From: Malacoplasma penetrans HF-2
Lineage (GTDB): Bacteria > Bacillota_I > Bacilli_A > Mycoplasmatales > Mycoplasmoidaceae
Reading direction: 5' to 3'
NCBI RefSeq assembly: GCF_000011225.1
Contig: NC_004432.1
Coordinates: 868,001-932,000, forward strand
DNA: 64,000 nucleotides
Position 1 is the first letter of the stretch. Every line of letters starts with the position of its first letter. Shown piece by piece: positions 19,838-31,147 of the stretch. The notes under the pieces are model-generated. The model was not told the DNA's origin and made no database searches. It was given only the letters and a program-made list of their open reading frames with translations. A program made the position numbers and the translations under genes.

Positions 19838-19985
19838 ATTTTAAAAAACTCCACACTATTAATTAAAAACCAAATCTAATAAATATTTTAATAAAAAAAT
19901 AATTTTATCTTTCTATTAAATATTTAAGTTTTATTAATCTTACTAAATGATTTGTGATTATGAAAAACATTATTATGCAAATAAA

Positions 19986-20015
19986 AAAGATACTTGATTT
20001 ATCTCAAGTATCTTT
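19986..20015 (-). terminator. Terminator of lon
   Basis: AAAGATACTTGA (19986-19997) pairs with TCAAGTATCTTT (20004-20015), with an A-tract/T-tract context, 20 nt past the lon stop. Confidence 0.9.
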
Positions 20016-20036
20016 AATATTTAGATTGATTTAAAA

Positions 20037-22382
20037 CTACTTAAATAATCTGTTGTATACATCATCATATGTATCAACTAAAGTAATCTTAATTTTGCTT
20101 CTAACTTCTTCTGGAACATCATCAAGATATCTTTCATCTTCTTTAGGCATAAAGATATCATTAGCTCCACCACGATATGCAGAGATAGTTTTTTCTTTTA
20201 CACCACCAATGATTAATACTCTTCCTCTTAAAGTAATTTCACCAGTCATTGCTACATTACTTGGGATCTTAACATTTTTAAGAGCAGATAAAATTGCAGT
20301 AGTTAGAGCAATTCCAGCACTTGGCCCATCTTTAGGGATTCCACCACTTGGAACATGGACATGTAAATCAATTTCTCCAAAGATTTTAGGATCAATTCCA
20401 AATTTAACAGCATTTGTTTTTACATATCCTAATGCTACATTTACAGATTCTTTCATTGTTTCTTTCAAGTTACCTGTAATTTCAATTTTCCCTTTTCCAG
20501 GAGCAAAAGTGGCTTCAATTGGAAGTAAGTCACCACCAGCAGTAGTGTAAGCCATTCCATTAACTACACCAGGCATATATTCTTTATCCTTTTTAGTGTA
20601 ATCATAGATTTCTTTTTTAAGGTAGTATTTAACCTCTTCAACACCTATTGTTTGACTAGTAAGTTTTTCTTTTTGTTGTCTTACAACAAACTTTCTAGCA
20701 ATTTGTCTAATTGCTCTTTCAACTTCTCTAACTCCAGCTTCTCTTGTATATCTTTTAATAATGTAACTTAAACCATCATCAGTAAATTTAAGTTCATCTT
20801 TTTTAAGAGCAGATTCAACTAAGATCTTTTTAACTAGATAGTTTTTAGCAATTGATAGTTTTTCATTTTCAGTATAAGAACTTAATCTAATAATTTCTAA
20901 TCTGTCATGTAAAGGTTCTGGAATATTTTCTTCATAGTTTGCAGTAGCAATAAACAATACATTTGATAGATCGTAATCTTCTTCAATGTAGTTATCACTA
21001 AATCTATTGTTTTGTTCTGGATCTAAAATATCTAGCATTGCACTTGCAGGGTCACCTTTATGATCGCTTCCAAGTTTATCAATTTCATCTAATAAGAATA
21101 CTGGGTTAACAACTCCAGCTTTACTCATAGCTTTAATAATTCTACCTGGCATTGCGCCAATATAAGTTTTTCTATGCCCTTTAAGTTCTGCTTCATCTCT
21201 CATACCACCCAATGAAACTTTTACAAATTTCTTTTTCAAAGCTTCAGCAATTGATTGAGCTAATGAAGTTTTCCCAACACCTGGAGGACCAACTAAACAA
21301 ATAATAGAACCTTTTGCAGATTTAGATTTCATTCTAACTGCTAAATATTCAATAATTCTTTCTTTAACTTTTTCTAACCCATAGTGATTGTTATTCAATA
21401 CATTTTCAACATCAGCCAATGAATCAACATCATCAGTTTTTTGTCAGTAAGGTAAATCAATTAATCAATCAATATATGTTTTAGACATTGAGTATTCATT
21501 AGAGTTACTAGAACTTTCTAATTTGTTTACTTCAGATAAAATTCTTTTCTTAATATGTTCTGGATAAGGATTATTTCTAACTCTATCTCTAATAGATTCA
21601 GCATCATCTTCTTTACTAGAAATATCACCTAATTCTTCTTTAATTGCTCTTACTCGTTCACGTAAGTAAAATTCTTTTTGTTGTTTAGAAAGATTAGTGT
21701 TAATCTTTTTTGAAATTTCAGAATCAATTTTTTGAGATACTCTCTCATCAATTGTGAAACTTAAAATTTTTTCAATTCTTTTAGAAAGACTTGGTTCTTC
21801 TAATAATTGTTGTTTTTCTTCTAAAGAAAATTTTAAAGCAATTGGTAATCAGTCAACTATAGTATGTCTATTTTCTTTTGAAAGAGCTAGATCTTTTTTA
21901 GGGAAGAAAGTTAAATTGTTTAATTCATTTTCAAATTTAGCATGTAGATCTTTAATTGCTTCTTCATTAGACTTACTAAGTTTAGTATCTTCTTCAATTT
22001 CTGAATAATCAGCATAAAAGAATTTAGTTTTAATTTCTCCATCTGATGCTTTTTCAGATAGCTTGTTAATTTTTACTCTTTTAATACCAGTGAAGATAAT
22101 ACTATAAGAACCATCTGGATGCTTGTTATCTATTTCAAATGAACAAAGTGTACCTACAGTAAAAATTTCATTTTTACTTGGAGAATCAATTGATGGGTTT
22201 TCTTGAGAAACAACTATCATGTTTTGTTTTTTCTCTTTACTGTCATTAATAGCAGCAATAGATTTTTCTCTTCCAATCTCAATTCTTATTTTTGTGTTTG
22301 GATAAAAAACTATTCCTCTAGTAACTAAAACATTAGCAATCTCTTTATTATTTGTTGTTTTTTCATTCTTCTTATTATTCAT
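20037..22382 (-). CDS. lon: ATP-dependent protease La
   Basis: 781 aa, normal length. Cytosolic AAA+ serine protease for damaged proteins. Order seen: N-terminal substrate-binding domain (1-200) with LVTRGIVFYPNTKI; coiled-coil linker; Walker A GPPGVGKT at about 365-372; Walker B FLLDEIDKLG; sensor region NVLFIATANYEENIPEPLHDRLE; and the proteolytic domain with PKDGPSAGIA (catalytic Ser near 688) and GGVKEK (catalytic Lys near 731). UGA Trp occurs in the N-terminal half. AGGAGG lies 4-5 nt before the ATG. A CIRCE operator overlaps the promoter, so HrcA heat-shock control is likely. Confidence 0.96.
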
Positions 22383-22426
22383 GTTCCCTCCTGAAATAAT
22401 AGTATTGATAAAACCTAATACTTCAT

Positions 22427-22468
22427 ATTATACATAAAAAATTAGCACTTTAAATATTTAAGTGATAA
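22427..22468 (-). promoter_or_regulatory. lon promoter with CIRCE (HrcA) operator
   Basis: TTAGCACTT (22442-22450), 9-bp spacer, AAGTGATAA (22460-22468) matches the CIRCE layout TTAGCACTC-N9-GAGTGCTAA, with one arm close to consensus. It lies directly upstream of -10 TATAAT (22427-22432) and covers the -35 zone. HrcA/CIRCE control of lon is established in other mollicutes. Here it is inferred from the site. Confidence 0.88.
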
Positions 22469-22548
22469 TTTTTTATACCTAGTATTTTAAACAAAAATAA
22501 CTAAATTAAATTAATTAATTTAGTTATGTATAAAAAATTTATAATGGA

Positions 22549-23886
22549 CTATTTAGCAGCTTTAGCTACTTGGTTTTTTAAGTATTCAAATACTTTTTTA
22601 TCAAGTGCTTCTCTTTTAATAGAAGAGTAAACTGCAAAATCTTCTTTAATTTCTTTTTCTTTAGTATTTGAGTTAGCTGCAATTTCTTTAATTTCTTTTT
22701 CAATATCTTCATTTGAAACAGAAATCTTTTCAACTTTAGAATATTGTTTTAAAGCAAACTTAACTTTTAAATATTCTCTTGCTTGGTTTTTTTCTTCTTC
22801 AATTAATTTTTCTTTAGTTAAAGCACCTCTACCACCATCAATCATTTTTACAAATTCATCAATGTTAACAACTTTACCAATTAAAGAAATCATTAATCTT
22901 GAAATAAAGATTTCAGCAACATTGTTTACTAAACCTTCATGAATTTTAAGATCACTTGGAACCATTTTATTTAATTCAGTATAAAGAGCTGATTGAATTT
23001 GGTTATCAACTGTTCCATCTAATTGTTTTTGAAGCTCTGCTTCTAAATGTTTTTTGTATTCTGCTACTGTATTAACATTTTTTAAATTTAAAGATTTAAC
23101 AAATTCATCATCAAGTTTTGGAGTTTCAACTTCATTAACAACATGAACTGTTACTTCAAATTTAGCTTTCTTTCCTTTTAAATTAGCAACATGGTAATCT
23201 TTTGGAAAAGTAACATTTACATCTTTTTTATCTCCAGCTTTTAAGCCAACTAATTGTTCTTCAAAGTTATCAATAAAAGATTTAGAACCCAATTTAAGTT
23301 CATAGTTTTTAGCTTCTCCACCTTCAAATGCAACATTGTCAACATACCCTTTAAAATCAATGATTACAATATCATTTAATTTTGCAGCTCTTTCTTTTAC
23401 AGACATAGTTTCATTTTTAGCTAATTCTTTTTCAATTGCTTGATCAACCATTTGTTTGTTTACTTTTGACTCAATTTTTTCAATTTTAATATCTTTAACA
23501 TTTTTAACTTTGAATTCTGGGTACTTACCAAAAGACATTGTAAAAGATACTGTTTTATTTAGAACATTATTGCTATTATTTGGTTTTGAAGTAACTGGAT
23601 CAAAATCACAAATTTCATCAGCCATTTTTTTGAATTCATCTTGATCAATAATTCAATCTTCAATTCTTTCTCTAGCTGAACTTAAAGCATTAACAAAGCA
23701 AACTGGCATATTAATATTTTTCTTAGCGATTTCTAAAGGAACTTTTCCAGGTCTATATCCTGGCATCTTTAAATTTTTAGATGCTTTTAAAATTTCTTTA
23801 TCTAAAAATTCATTTCATTTCTTTTCAGATAAATCAATTTCAAAACTTACTAATTCCTTTTCATTTTTAACAGATGTAATTTTCAT
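22549..23886 (-). CDS. tig: Trigger factor
   Basis: 445 aa. Ribosome-associated chaperone and peptidyl-prolyl isomerase. The N-terminal ribosome-binding domain includes GYRPGKVPLEI (the ribosome-binding G-F-R-x-G-K-x-P signature, with Y for F) near residue 45. The FKBP-type domain (about 160-240) shows VIIDFKGYVDNVAFEGGEA and FEEQLVGLKAGDKKDV. The C-terminal helical cradle is Lys-rich. UGA Trp lies near 25 and 75. Start with GGAGA about 6 nt upstream. It sits next to lon, so two protein-quality genes are adjacent, but each has its own signals. Confidence 0.95.
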
Positions 23887-23984
23887 ATATTCTCCATTAT
23901 TAAATTTAATTTAGATTTTTATATATCCTTAATATCTTAAATTAAAAATAAAATTTTAAATTACAAATTTTAAAATTATATAAA

Positions 23985-24016
23985 AAACTTTCATTGTTAT
24001 TATCCAATGAAAGTTT
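23985..24016 (-). terminator. Terminator of the APC permease gene
   Basis: AAACTTTCATTG (23985-23996) pairs with CAATGAAAGTTT (24005-24016), 15 nt past the permease stop. Confidence 0.88.
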
Positions 24017-24030
24017 AATAAGAAATTGGT

Positions 24031-25620
24031 TTACTTAGTAGCAAATTTTCTAGTTTTAATAAAACTATTTCATTTTATTGGTTTAAATAATTTATTTGTC
24101 ATTCTTTCATCCACTGGAGTTTGTTTTTTAATAACAAAGTAATTTACCACTGGGAAAGCAATACATCAAATAAACATTAATCAGAATAAAATTGCATCAT
24201 ATTTTGTATATCAAGCATCTCCATTAGAGAAGAATAATCCTGAGCTACTTACTCTATTAGCATTAACAATTGCTAAATAAATGTTGTTGTAGAACATTAC
24301 ATATATAAAGACCATGATTATTAATACAGAAGCAACACTTGCTGTAAATACATACCCTTTAACTCTCTTACATTGTTTTTTAGTATATCTATCTTTAATC
24401 CCAATAATCATAGTATATGCATATACTAAGAAGAAAATTAAGATTGGAGCATTTGTAGCACTATCTAAAATTGCATCATTATTCATTACTACTGCTGGAA
24501 TTCCAAAGAGAAGCATGTAGAAAAGAATTTGAATTAAGTATAAAACTAGTGTTCCTAAATTTTCTTTTTTATCATTTAGGTTTTCTAAGTTTTTGTAGAA
24601 CATAATTTCTTTTGAAGCAATTAACCCTTCACAGCTTTTTAGTGAACCCATTTGAATTGCATTTACTACAAAGACTGCACTTAATGTAATAAAGACATTA
24701 ACAATTATGTCTACTGTACTTGCTATTTTTGGGCTGTCTGGTAAAAATGATTGTAATATACCACTTACTGAGCTTTCTCCAGTTAAACCTGATCCTATTG
24801 AAATTAAGATGTATATAACAGAACTTATTATTATAGTTAGTAATGCTATAAAAGGAACATTCCTCTCAGGTTTTTTAACATCATTTGCAAGATTTCCTAC
24901 AACTAAAAATGAGTCAAATGAGAATAGTACTGCTGGAAGTGCTGTAATTATTCCAGAAAAATTAAAGAATTGCATATCTGTAGTTGGATAAAAAGCACCT
25001 GGTGCTAAACCTGTTGTACCTTTATCAATTACATGAGAATCATTAACTCCAATTAATCCAACAACAATTGCTAGTGCTAGTGGGAACATTTTTATAATAG
25101 TTCCAACAAATTGAACTCTACTAGATAGTTTTAAAGCAAAGAAGTTTAAAGCTGTTAATCCTATAAATAAACAAAATCCTGCTAAAAATACTCAACCAAA
25201 GTGCATAGTAGCTGTTGGTCCATTAATAGCATTATTAATTGCTTTAAATAACCCTTCTAATGCAATTGATGGTAAACACGCTAATAATACTGAGTAGTAA
25301 AATCCTGAGTGTACAATTCTTGTGAAAAATCCTGGTTTTACTCCACCTAATACTTCTACTCATCCAGCTAATCCACTCTTATTCTGTTTGCTTGTAGCAA
25401 TTTCAGAGAAAGAATAAGCTGCAAATAAAGAAATAATAGCTGCAATTACCCATGATAAAATCAATCCTCAAAAATTGAAATAATTAAATTCACCATTGCT
25501 TTCTGCAATTGCTTTCATTACACTACCATTTTTTAAAAAGATACCAATTCCAATGACTGAACCTAGGGTTATTGATAATGATGCTCAAAAACCTATTTTC
25601 TTTCCTGTTGCTAAGTCCAT
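24031..25620 (-). CDS. APC-superfamily amino-acid permease
   Basis: 529 aa polytopic membrane protein, about 12 hydrophobic helices. N-terminal KIGFWASLSITLGSVIGIGIFL is the helix 1 signature of the APC family (G-S-x-I-G-x-G-I-F), where the substrate backbone binds. FSGIITALPAVLFSFDSFLVVGNLANDVKKPERNVPFI is the helix 6/loop consensus (F-x-F-x-G...E-x-x-N-P-x-R-x-x-P). Substrate unknown; amino-acid uptake fits an organism with little biosynthesis. Several Trp are UGA. AAAGGAGG lies 14 nt before the ATG, longer than usual. A possible -10 TATAAT is at 25697-25702. Confidence 0.9.
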
Positions 25621-25794
25621 AAAAGTTTTTTCTTCCTCCTTTTCTATTTTTTGAAAATTATCATAATAAGATTAGACCCATCAACAATTAAGTAGGATTA
25701 TAGGTTTAATATTTTTTGATTATTTTTTAATAATATTTATAAACTATTATTTAAATTAATAAAGTCTACCACAATTTATTTTTATAAATTGAAA

Positions 25795-27132
25795 TTAATT
25801 AAAATTCATTTTCCGATTATTTCTATCAACTCATTTGTAGTTAAAGACAATATAAGTTAAACCAATTATTACAAAAATGATTTCTTGCAATACAAAAAAT
25901 ACTGAATAAATTGGGTTTCCAAAATTGATATCTGAACCTGAATCTAAATAATTTGTAAAGATTGCAAGATTTGGATTTAAATTAGTAACCCAAGAATAAA
26001 CTGATACTCCAGTATTAAAAGGCAAAATAATTAAATACAAAGCATACATTAATGGATAAACAATGACTAATGCTGCAGTTTTAAAAATATTTCTATGACA
26101 CTGAAACTTATAAGTTGTTTTCATTAAATAAATTGATAGTCATATAAAAGTTCAAGGTGTAACTATATGAATTCAAATTGTAGATATTTTCCCATAAATT
26201 GATATTGGAAAAGTATTAGTCAAAATAAAGTTAGGTAATAATATTAAACATCACACTGTAGTGACAATAGTAATGTATGTAGTTGCCATAATTTGAAATA
26301 AATTATTTTTAAATATTTGTCATCCTGGAAAAAATAATATTAAGGTAACAAATAAGAAAACTAACATATTACCTTGTAATGTAAAAAATGAAACAGTATA
26401 AAATCAAAAATTATTTCCCCAGTTATTTAATTGAGAATCACTATAATCAGAAATAAATAAAATTGGAATTAAAGGCAAATAAATAATTCACTCTAATAAC
26501 AAAAGTAATCTTTTCTTAGAACCAATTCTAAATTGTCTTAATAAGAAATCTTCACTACTAAAAAATTTATTAACTTGATACTTAATAATTAATAAATCTA
26601 TATTTTTAGAACAATTAACTATTATGAAAGTCAAAGAGAAGATAGGAATTAAATTAAGAAAAGGAAATAAACAATAAAATGGTTTAGCTTTTCTTTTAAT
26701 ATAAATAAATCCAATCTTAATACTATATAGATAAAAAAATAAGGTTCAAACAATAGCTAAATCAAAGACTGCTCTAATTACTCTTAAGTTAGCAGGAATC
26801 ATTCCTAAATTTGCTCAATTAGTAACTGGATTACTTTCTCCAATTGGAGGCATTTGATCAGCACTATTACCAACTAAGTTTAATCTATCATTTATTACAT
26901 AGTTTCCACTGTTTCCATAATATCCAAAAAAACCTGTAACTATTAGCAATATAGTAATTAAAAATAAACTTGATGATACAAAAGTATTTTTAATAAACTC
27001 TGATTTTAAATAATTATCAGGATGTTTCTTATTAAAAATAGATATAAAAAAATCTTTTAACTCACTTGATAAGTTAGAAGATCTAAAAATACTATTTTTG
27101 AAAATCAGATTTTTGTTTTTTATCATACACAA
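25795..27132 (-). CDS. Polytopic membrane protein of unknown function
   Basis: 445 aa from the ATG at 27132; 443 if the second ATG at 27126 is used. Neither has a clear Shine-Dalgarno. A hydrophilic N-terminus (about 45 residues) is followed by roughly 8-9 hydrophobic helices. WFYTVSFFTLQGNMLVFLVTLILFFPGW resembles the aromatic/Gln-Asn segment of the Pr6Pr-like and mycoplasma MAGa3780-type membrane proteins; this is a weak resemblance by eye. The Trp-rich segments are mostly UGA. It lies between the permease and the giant lipoprotein operons, and nothing in the context gives a role. Confidence 0.75.
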
Positions 27133-27182
27133 AAATTTTAATATTAGAGTTACTAAAATTTTTATATATTTTAATAAAAAAT

Positions 27183-27212
27183 AAACAAGACAGATTAGCT
27201 TATGTCTTGTTT
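27183..27212 (-). terminator. Terminator of the first giant-lipoprotein operon
   Basis: AAACAAGACA (27183-27192) pairs with TGTCTTGTTT (27203-27212), 10 nt past the stop of the A gene. Confidence 0.88.
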
Positions 27213-27221
27213 ATTTTGCTA

Positions 27222-30200
27222 TTATTTTGAAATTGTTTTAAAGTTTCTAACTCATGTAATTCCATCACTTGAAATTGCATTGTATGCTCTAATGTCATAA
27301 ATATCTACTTTATTAGTTCCAACTATATTTGATATTCAATTAGTTTGATTACTTGCTTGTGAAGCATATTGAACTACCAAGTTACATATAATTTCATCTG
27401 CCACTTTGTAAGAATTAGTATCACTACTACTTGCACCAAGAGCAGTTTGTAAAGAACTTAGTGAATTAAAGTCACTTGCTTTTAATTCAATTGCATATGT
27501 TCCATATTTAGCAACTGAAGTTGCATCAGATGAATATGAATTAATTGTAGTAGTTGTACCACTTGTTGAAACACCAACATAGTTTTTAAATTGAGTAAAT
27601 AACTGATCACTATCAGACATTGAATCAATTACAGCATTTAAATCTGCTTTCTTTTCATTTAATGATTTAGTAGTGTTTATAATTCCACTGAAGTTATATT
27701 TAGAATTAGTTACAGTATCTAAATTAGTTGCTAGTGTTGTTAAATTTGCTAGTGTAATAATATTTGATACTTCAGCTTTTAAGTTTTCTTTACTTGTGTA
27801 TTGATAAAAAGCACCAGTAGTTCCAATATTGTAATCATATGGTTTTGTGAATAATGCATTAGCAACATCTGAAGGTAAACTATTAGATGAAGATAATTGT
27901 AATCCCATAAATCCAACATTTACAGAATTTGTAGAACTACCATTCATTGTAGTTAAGTTATTAGAAGTAGAAGAAAAATAACTTGTATTAATGCTTGATT
28001 GGTAAGAAGCATTAGTTTCTAAATTATAAGCATTTGCTGTAGCATTTGAATTTGATCCACCACTTGATGAACTATTATATGGACTTTTACCTACATAATT
28101 ACCATAAATTGCATTATTAGTGTTTATTGATAAATTTTCTTGAGTAACTAAACTTTGAGAAGTTGGAGTTGTGTAACTACTTGTAGTTTTTAAAGCACCA
28201 ACATTTGTATTGGTAGAATTTTGTCATGCAACATAAGCTTTTTCATTTCCTATATAACTTCTCATATATTGTAAGAAGTTAGATAAATCAGTTCCTAATA
28301 GATATTTAATACTTGCAACTGTTCTATATAAAGTATTGTAATTAGATGCTTGAGTAGAAGGATCTAAAGCATTTTTATCATTTCATAAATCCCAACTATA
28401 ATCTCTAATATTTTTTAATAGATTTGTAGCATTATTACTTGTAGTTATAGATGAAACAGTTTTAGTATTAGTAGTTGCCCCAAAAGAAAATAAACTATTA
28501 GTTTCTCCAATATAGTTGCTTAAGAAAAAGAAATTATAAAGTGCACTTTGTAAATAATTTTGTAAGTCTGTTATTGAAGAATTACCAGAAGAAGAGAAAG
28601 GATTAGTAGAACTTAAATTAAATGTGTTGTAATTGTTATTATTTGATGTAACAGAATAAAAATTACTAATATAAGAAGTTAAAACTGGATTTTGAATTTC
28701 AGCAGATACATAACTAGTATTTGATAATACTGAAGTCATTGCAGCATTTACATAATAATTATCTGAATATAAGTATTGTGTGTATCTATTGTAATCAGCA
28801 TCTTGTTTATTAATTGCATTGACCACTGCATTTATAGTAGATAATACTTGAGCATATAATGAAGTAGTAGTGCCACTACTGCTAGATGATGTGTTAGCAT
28901 TTTTTGTTGTTGAAGTAGCAACATATGGATTACTAGCAGTTGAAGCTAACATTGCATTTTCATAAAAGATATTAGGATTTACATAGTTGTTTTTAGCATC
29001 ATCTATTGATCCATATGCATAGTTAAAATTAGATGCAAAACCATTACTATAAACACTATATCCATAATTTTGGTTGTATGTCTTTTTAGCAGCATACATT
29101 TTTTCTGCAGCTGAATAAATATTGTTGTAGTAAGTTAAAGCTGGTGTGAAAAATGAGATAGCCTTAGCTAATGCTTGATCACTTACACTAATATCACTTA
29201 ATTCAAACATTGTTTGTCTACCAAGAGAAGTTCCATCAATTCCTGTTTGTGAACTATCATTTGCATATTGATAAATTAGTCAATCAATATTAGAACTAAA
29301 GAATGTTGATAACTCTGAACTTAAATCTATTGTAAAGTTGGAATGTCCTTGATTTCCCATGAAGTATCTATACAATACAACATTAGCTGCTTTTACTTTT
29401 TTATCATTTACTGTTGTAGCCTTTTCTATTAAAGTGCTTCCATCAATTGAAGCTGCTTCAACACCTGTAGAACTTCTAAAGAACATAAACTTATCTAAAG
29501 AATTGGTAGAATTGTTAGATGATGTACTACCATCAACTTTTACAGTACCTGGAATAAAATTATCTATCACATACAAATCACTATTAGCCACACTACTTAA
29601 AGAACCTGTTGTTTTAATAATGTTTGAAATATAAGACTTATCTAATTTTAAATATGAAATATTTGCAGATGAACTTCCAGAGCTTGTTGTATAAAGAGAG
29701 CTAGTTGAAATGAAATTTGATGTAATGTTATCAAAAGAAGTTGTTGCAGTTAAATCTATATTATGTTTTATATTGTTACTTATATCTTGCAATTGTGAGT
29801 TACTAGAACCATTTGTTTTGCCAAGCACCCCATACAAGTAAGAAACTGCAGACGCATATTCTGCACTTTGATCATTAAAGATAGTGCTATTTTTTACAAA
29901 TTTTAAAGTTGAATCACCATCGGTAAGTGATTTTTCAATATTTTTTAAACCTACATCAGTATCACTAGTTTCTATGAAATTAGACTTAGAAATAGCTTTA
30001 GTTAAAAATTCTCTAAATTTCTTAACAGTCCCTCCTGAAGTGTTAGTTCCATTTTCATTACCAAAATAAGGAAATGCATAACTCCCTGAATTTACAGTAG
30101 TTGTAGTACCACTATCACTATCAGAATCTCCACTATCACCAGATGAAGAATCATCATCTGCAGTTGGTGTTATTTCACTTGTAGAATTTGATCTTCTTGT

Positions 30201-31115
30201 TACAAAAGAACTTGTTGAAGAAGTACTTCCATCAGAAGACGAATCCCCTGAAGAGTCACCACTATTTGAATCACCATCTCCAGATGAACTATTAGTTGGG
30301 ATTTTATAAAGTGAATTTATTCCATCAGATCCAATTGGTGTTGAATAATTTCATTGAACATTATCAACAATATAAGGATTTTCATATTCAACATATTTTT
30401 GATAAATGTAATCTTGGAATGCTGCAAATGATTTATTAGGTTCTGCATCTGCACTAGTGGTTAAATCAACTTTGTTATCAAATTTAAATTTTAAATTTGA
30501 ATTTGTTCCATTAACTCCTGAAGTATTTTTTAATGCATTTAAAATATCATCCTTGCTTGGATAAACTTCTATGCTATTAGTTGATGTATCATAAACCGAT
30601 AAAAAGAATGTAGAAAATAATTTATCAGTAAAAGTAGATCTAGCAAAAGAATATAATTGACTATTAATATAAGCTTCTTTTGTTCCACCATTTGGATCTA
30701 AAACTTCTTGTTGAAACTTAAGTTCTCAATTACTTCCATGAGTTTTTTTATAACTTTTTACTGAATCATTGTAACTGTTATTAATTGAATTTCTTTGGTT
30801 ATCCAATAGTGTTTTATATTCACTATTGTTATTACCTAAATTAACTAATCAGTTATAAAGAATTCTGTCTACTACTGATTTTAAATAAGCAGACATCCCA
30901 CTAGTTGACTGTAATGATTTTGTAGCAATACTAGAAAGTGAAAGATTACTAGTGAATTGATCACCAGTAACAATGTAAGAATTTTTAATTAATGTAGAAC
31001 TTACCCCACAAGAAGAAGCAATTACAGGAATTACTCCCAATCCTAAAGTTCATCCATATTTTAATAATTTTCCTTTTTTGGTTTTATTAATAAATTTATT
31101 ATTTATTCTTTTCAT
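27222..31115 (-). CDS. Giant lipoprotein A, copy 1 (P80-like, last gene of operon)
   Basis: 1297 aa. Signal with lipobox ASSC, Cys36. The N-terminal region (about 75-200) contains LYNWLVNLG and FQQEVLDPNGGTKEAY (near 133-145), which recur in all six paralogues and resemble the foldase-like start of mycoplasma P60/P80 membrane-complex lipoproteins. A Ser/Asp/Gly low-complexity stretch follows near 255-320, then FFRSSTGVEAASIDG near 540-555, a Tyr/Asn-rich helical half, and the C-terminus DIYDIRAYNAISSDGITWVRNF. Many Trp are UGA. AAAGGAAAG is 8 nt before the ATG. It follows gene B by 32 nt. Surface exposure is inferred; function unknown. Confidence 0.87.
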
Positions 31116-31147
31116 TGTAATCTTTCCTTTTGTATTACTTTTTTAAA

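Noticed and set aside
20053-20550. 165-codon plus-strand reading frame
   Set aside because: Antisense of the well-supported Lon protease domain; no ribosome site or family resemblance.
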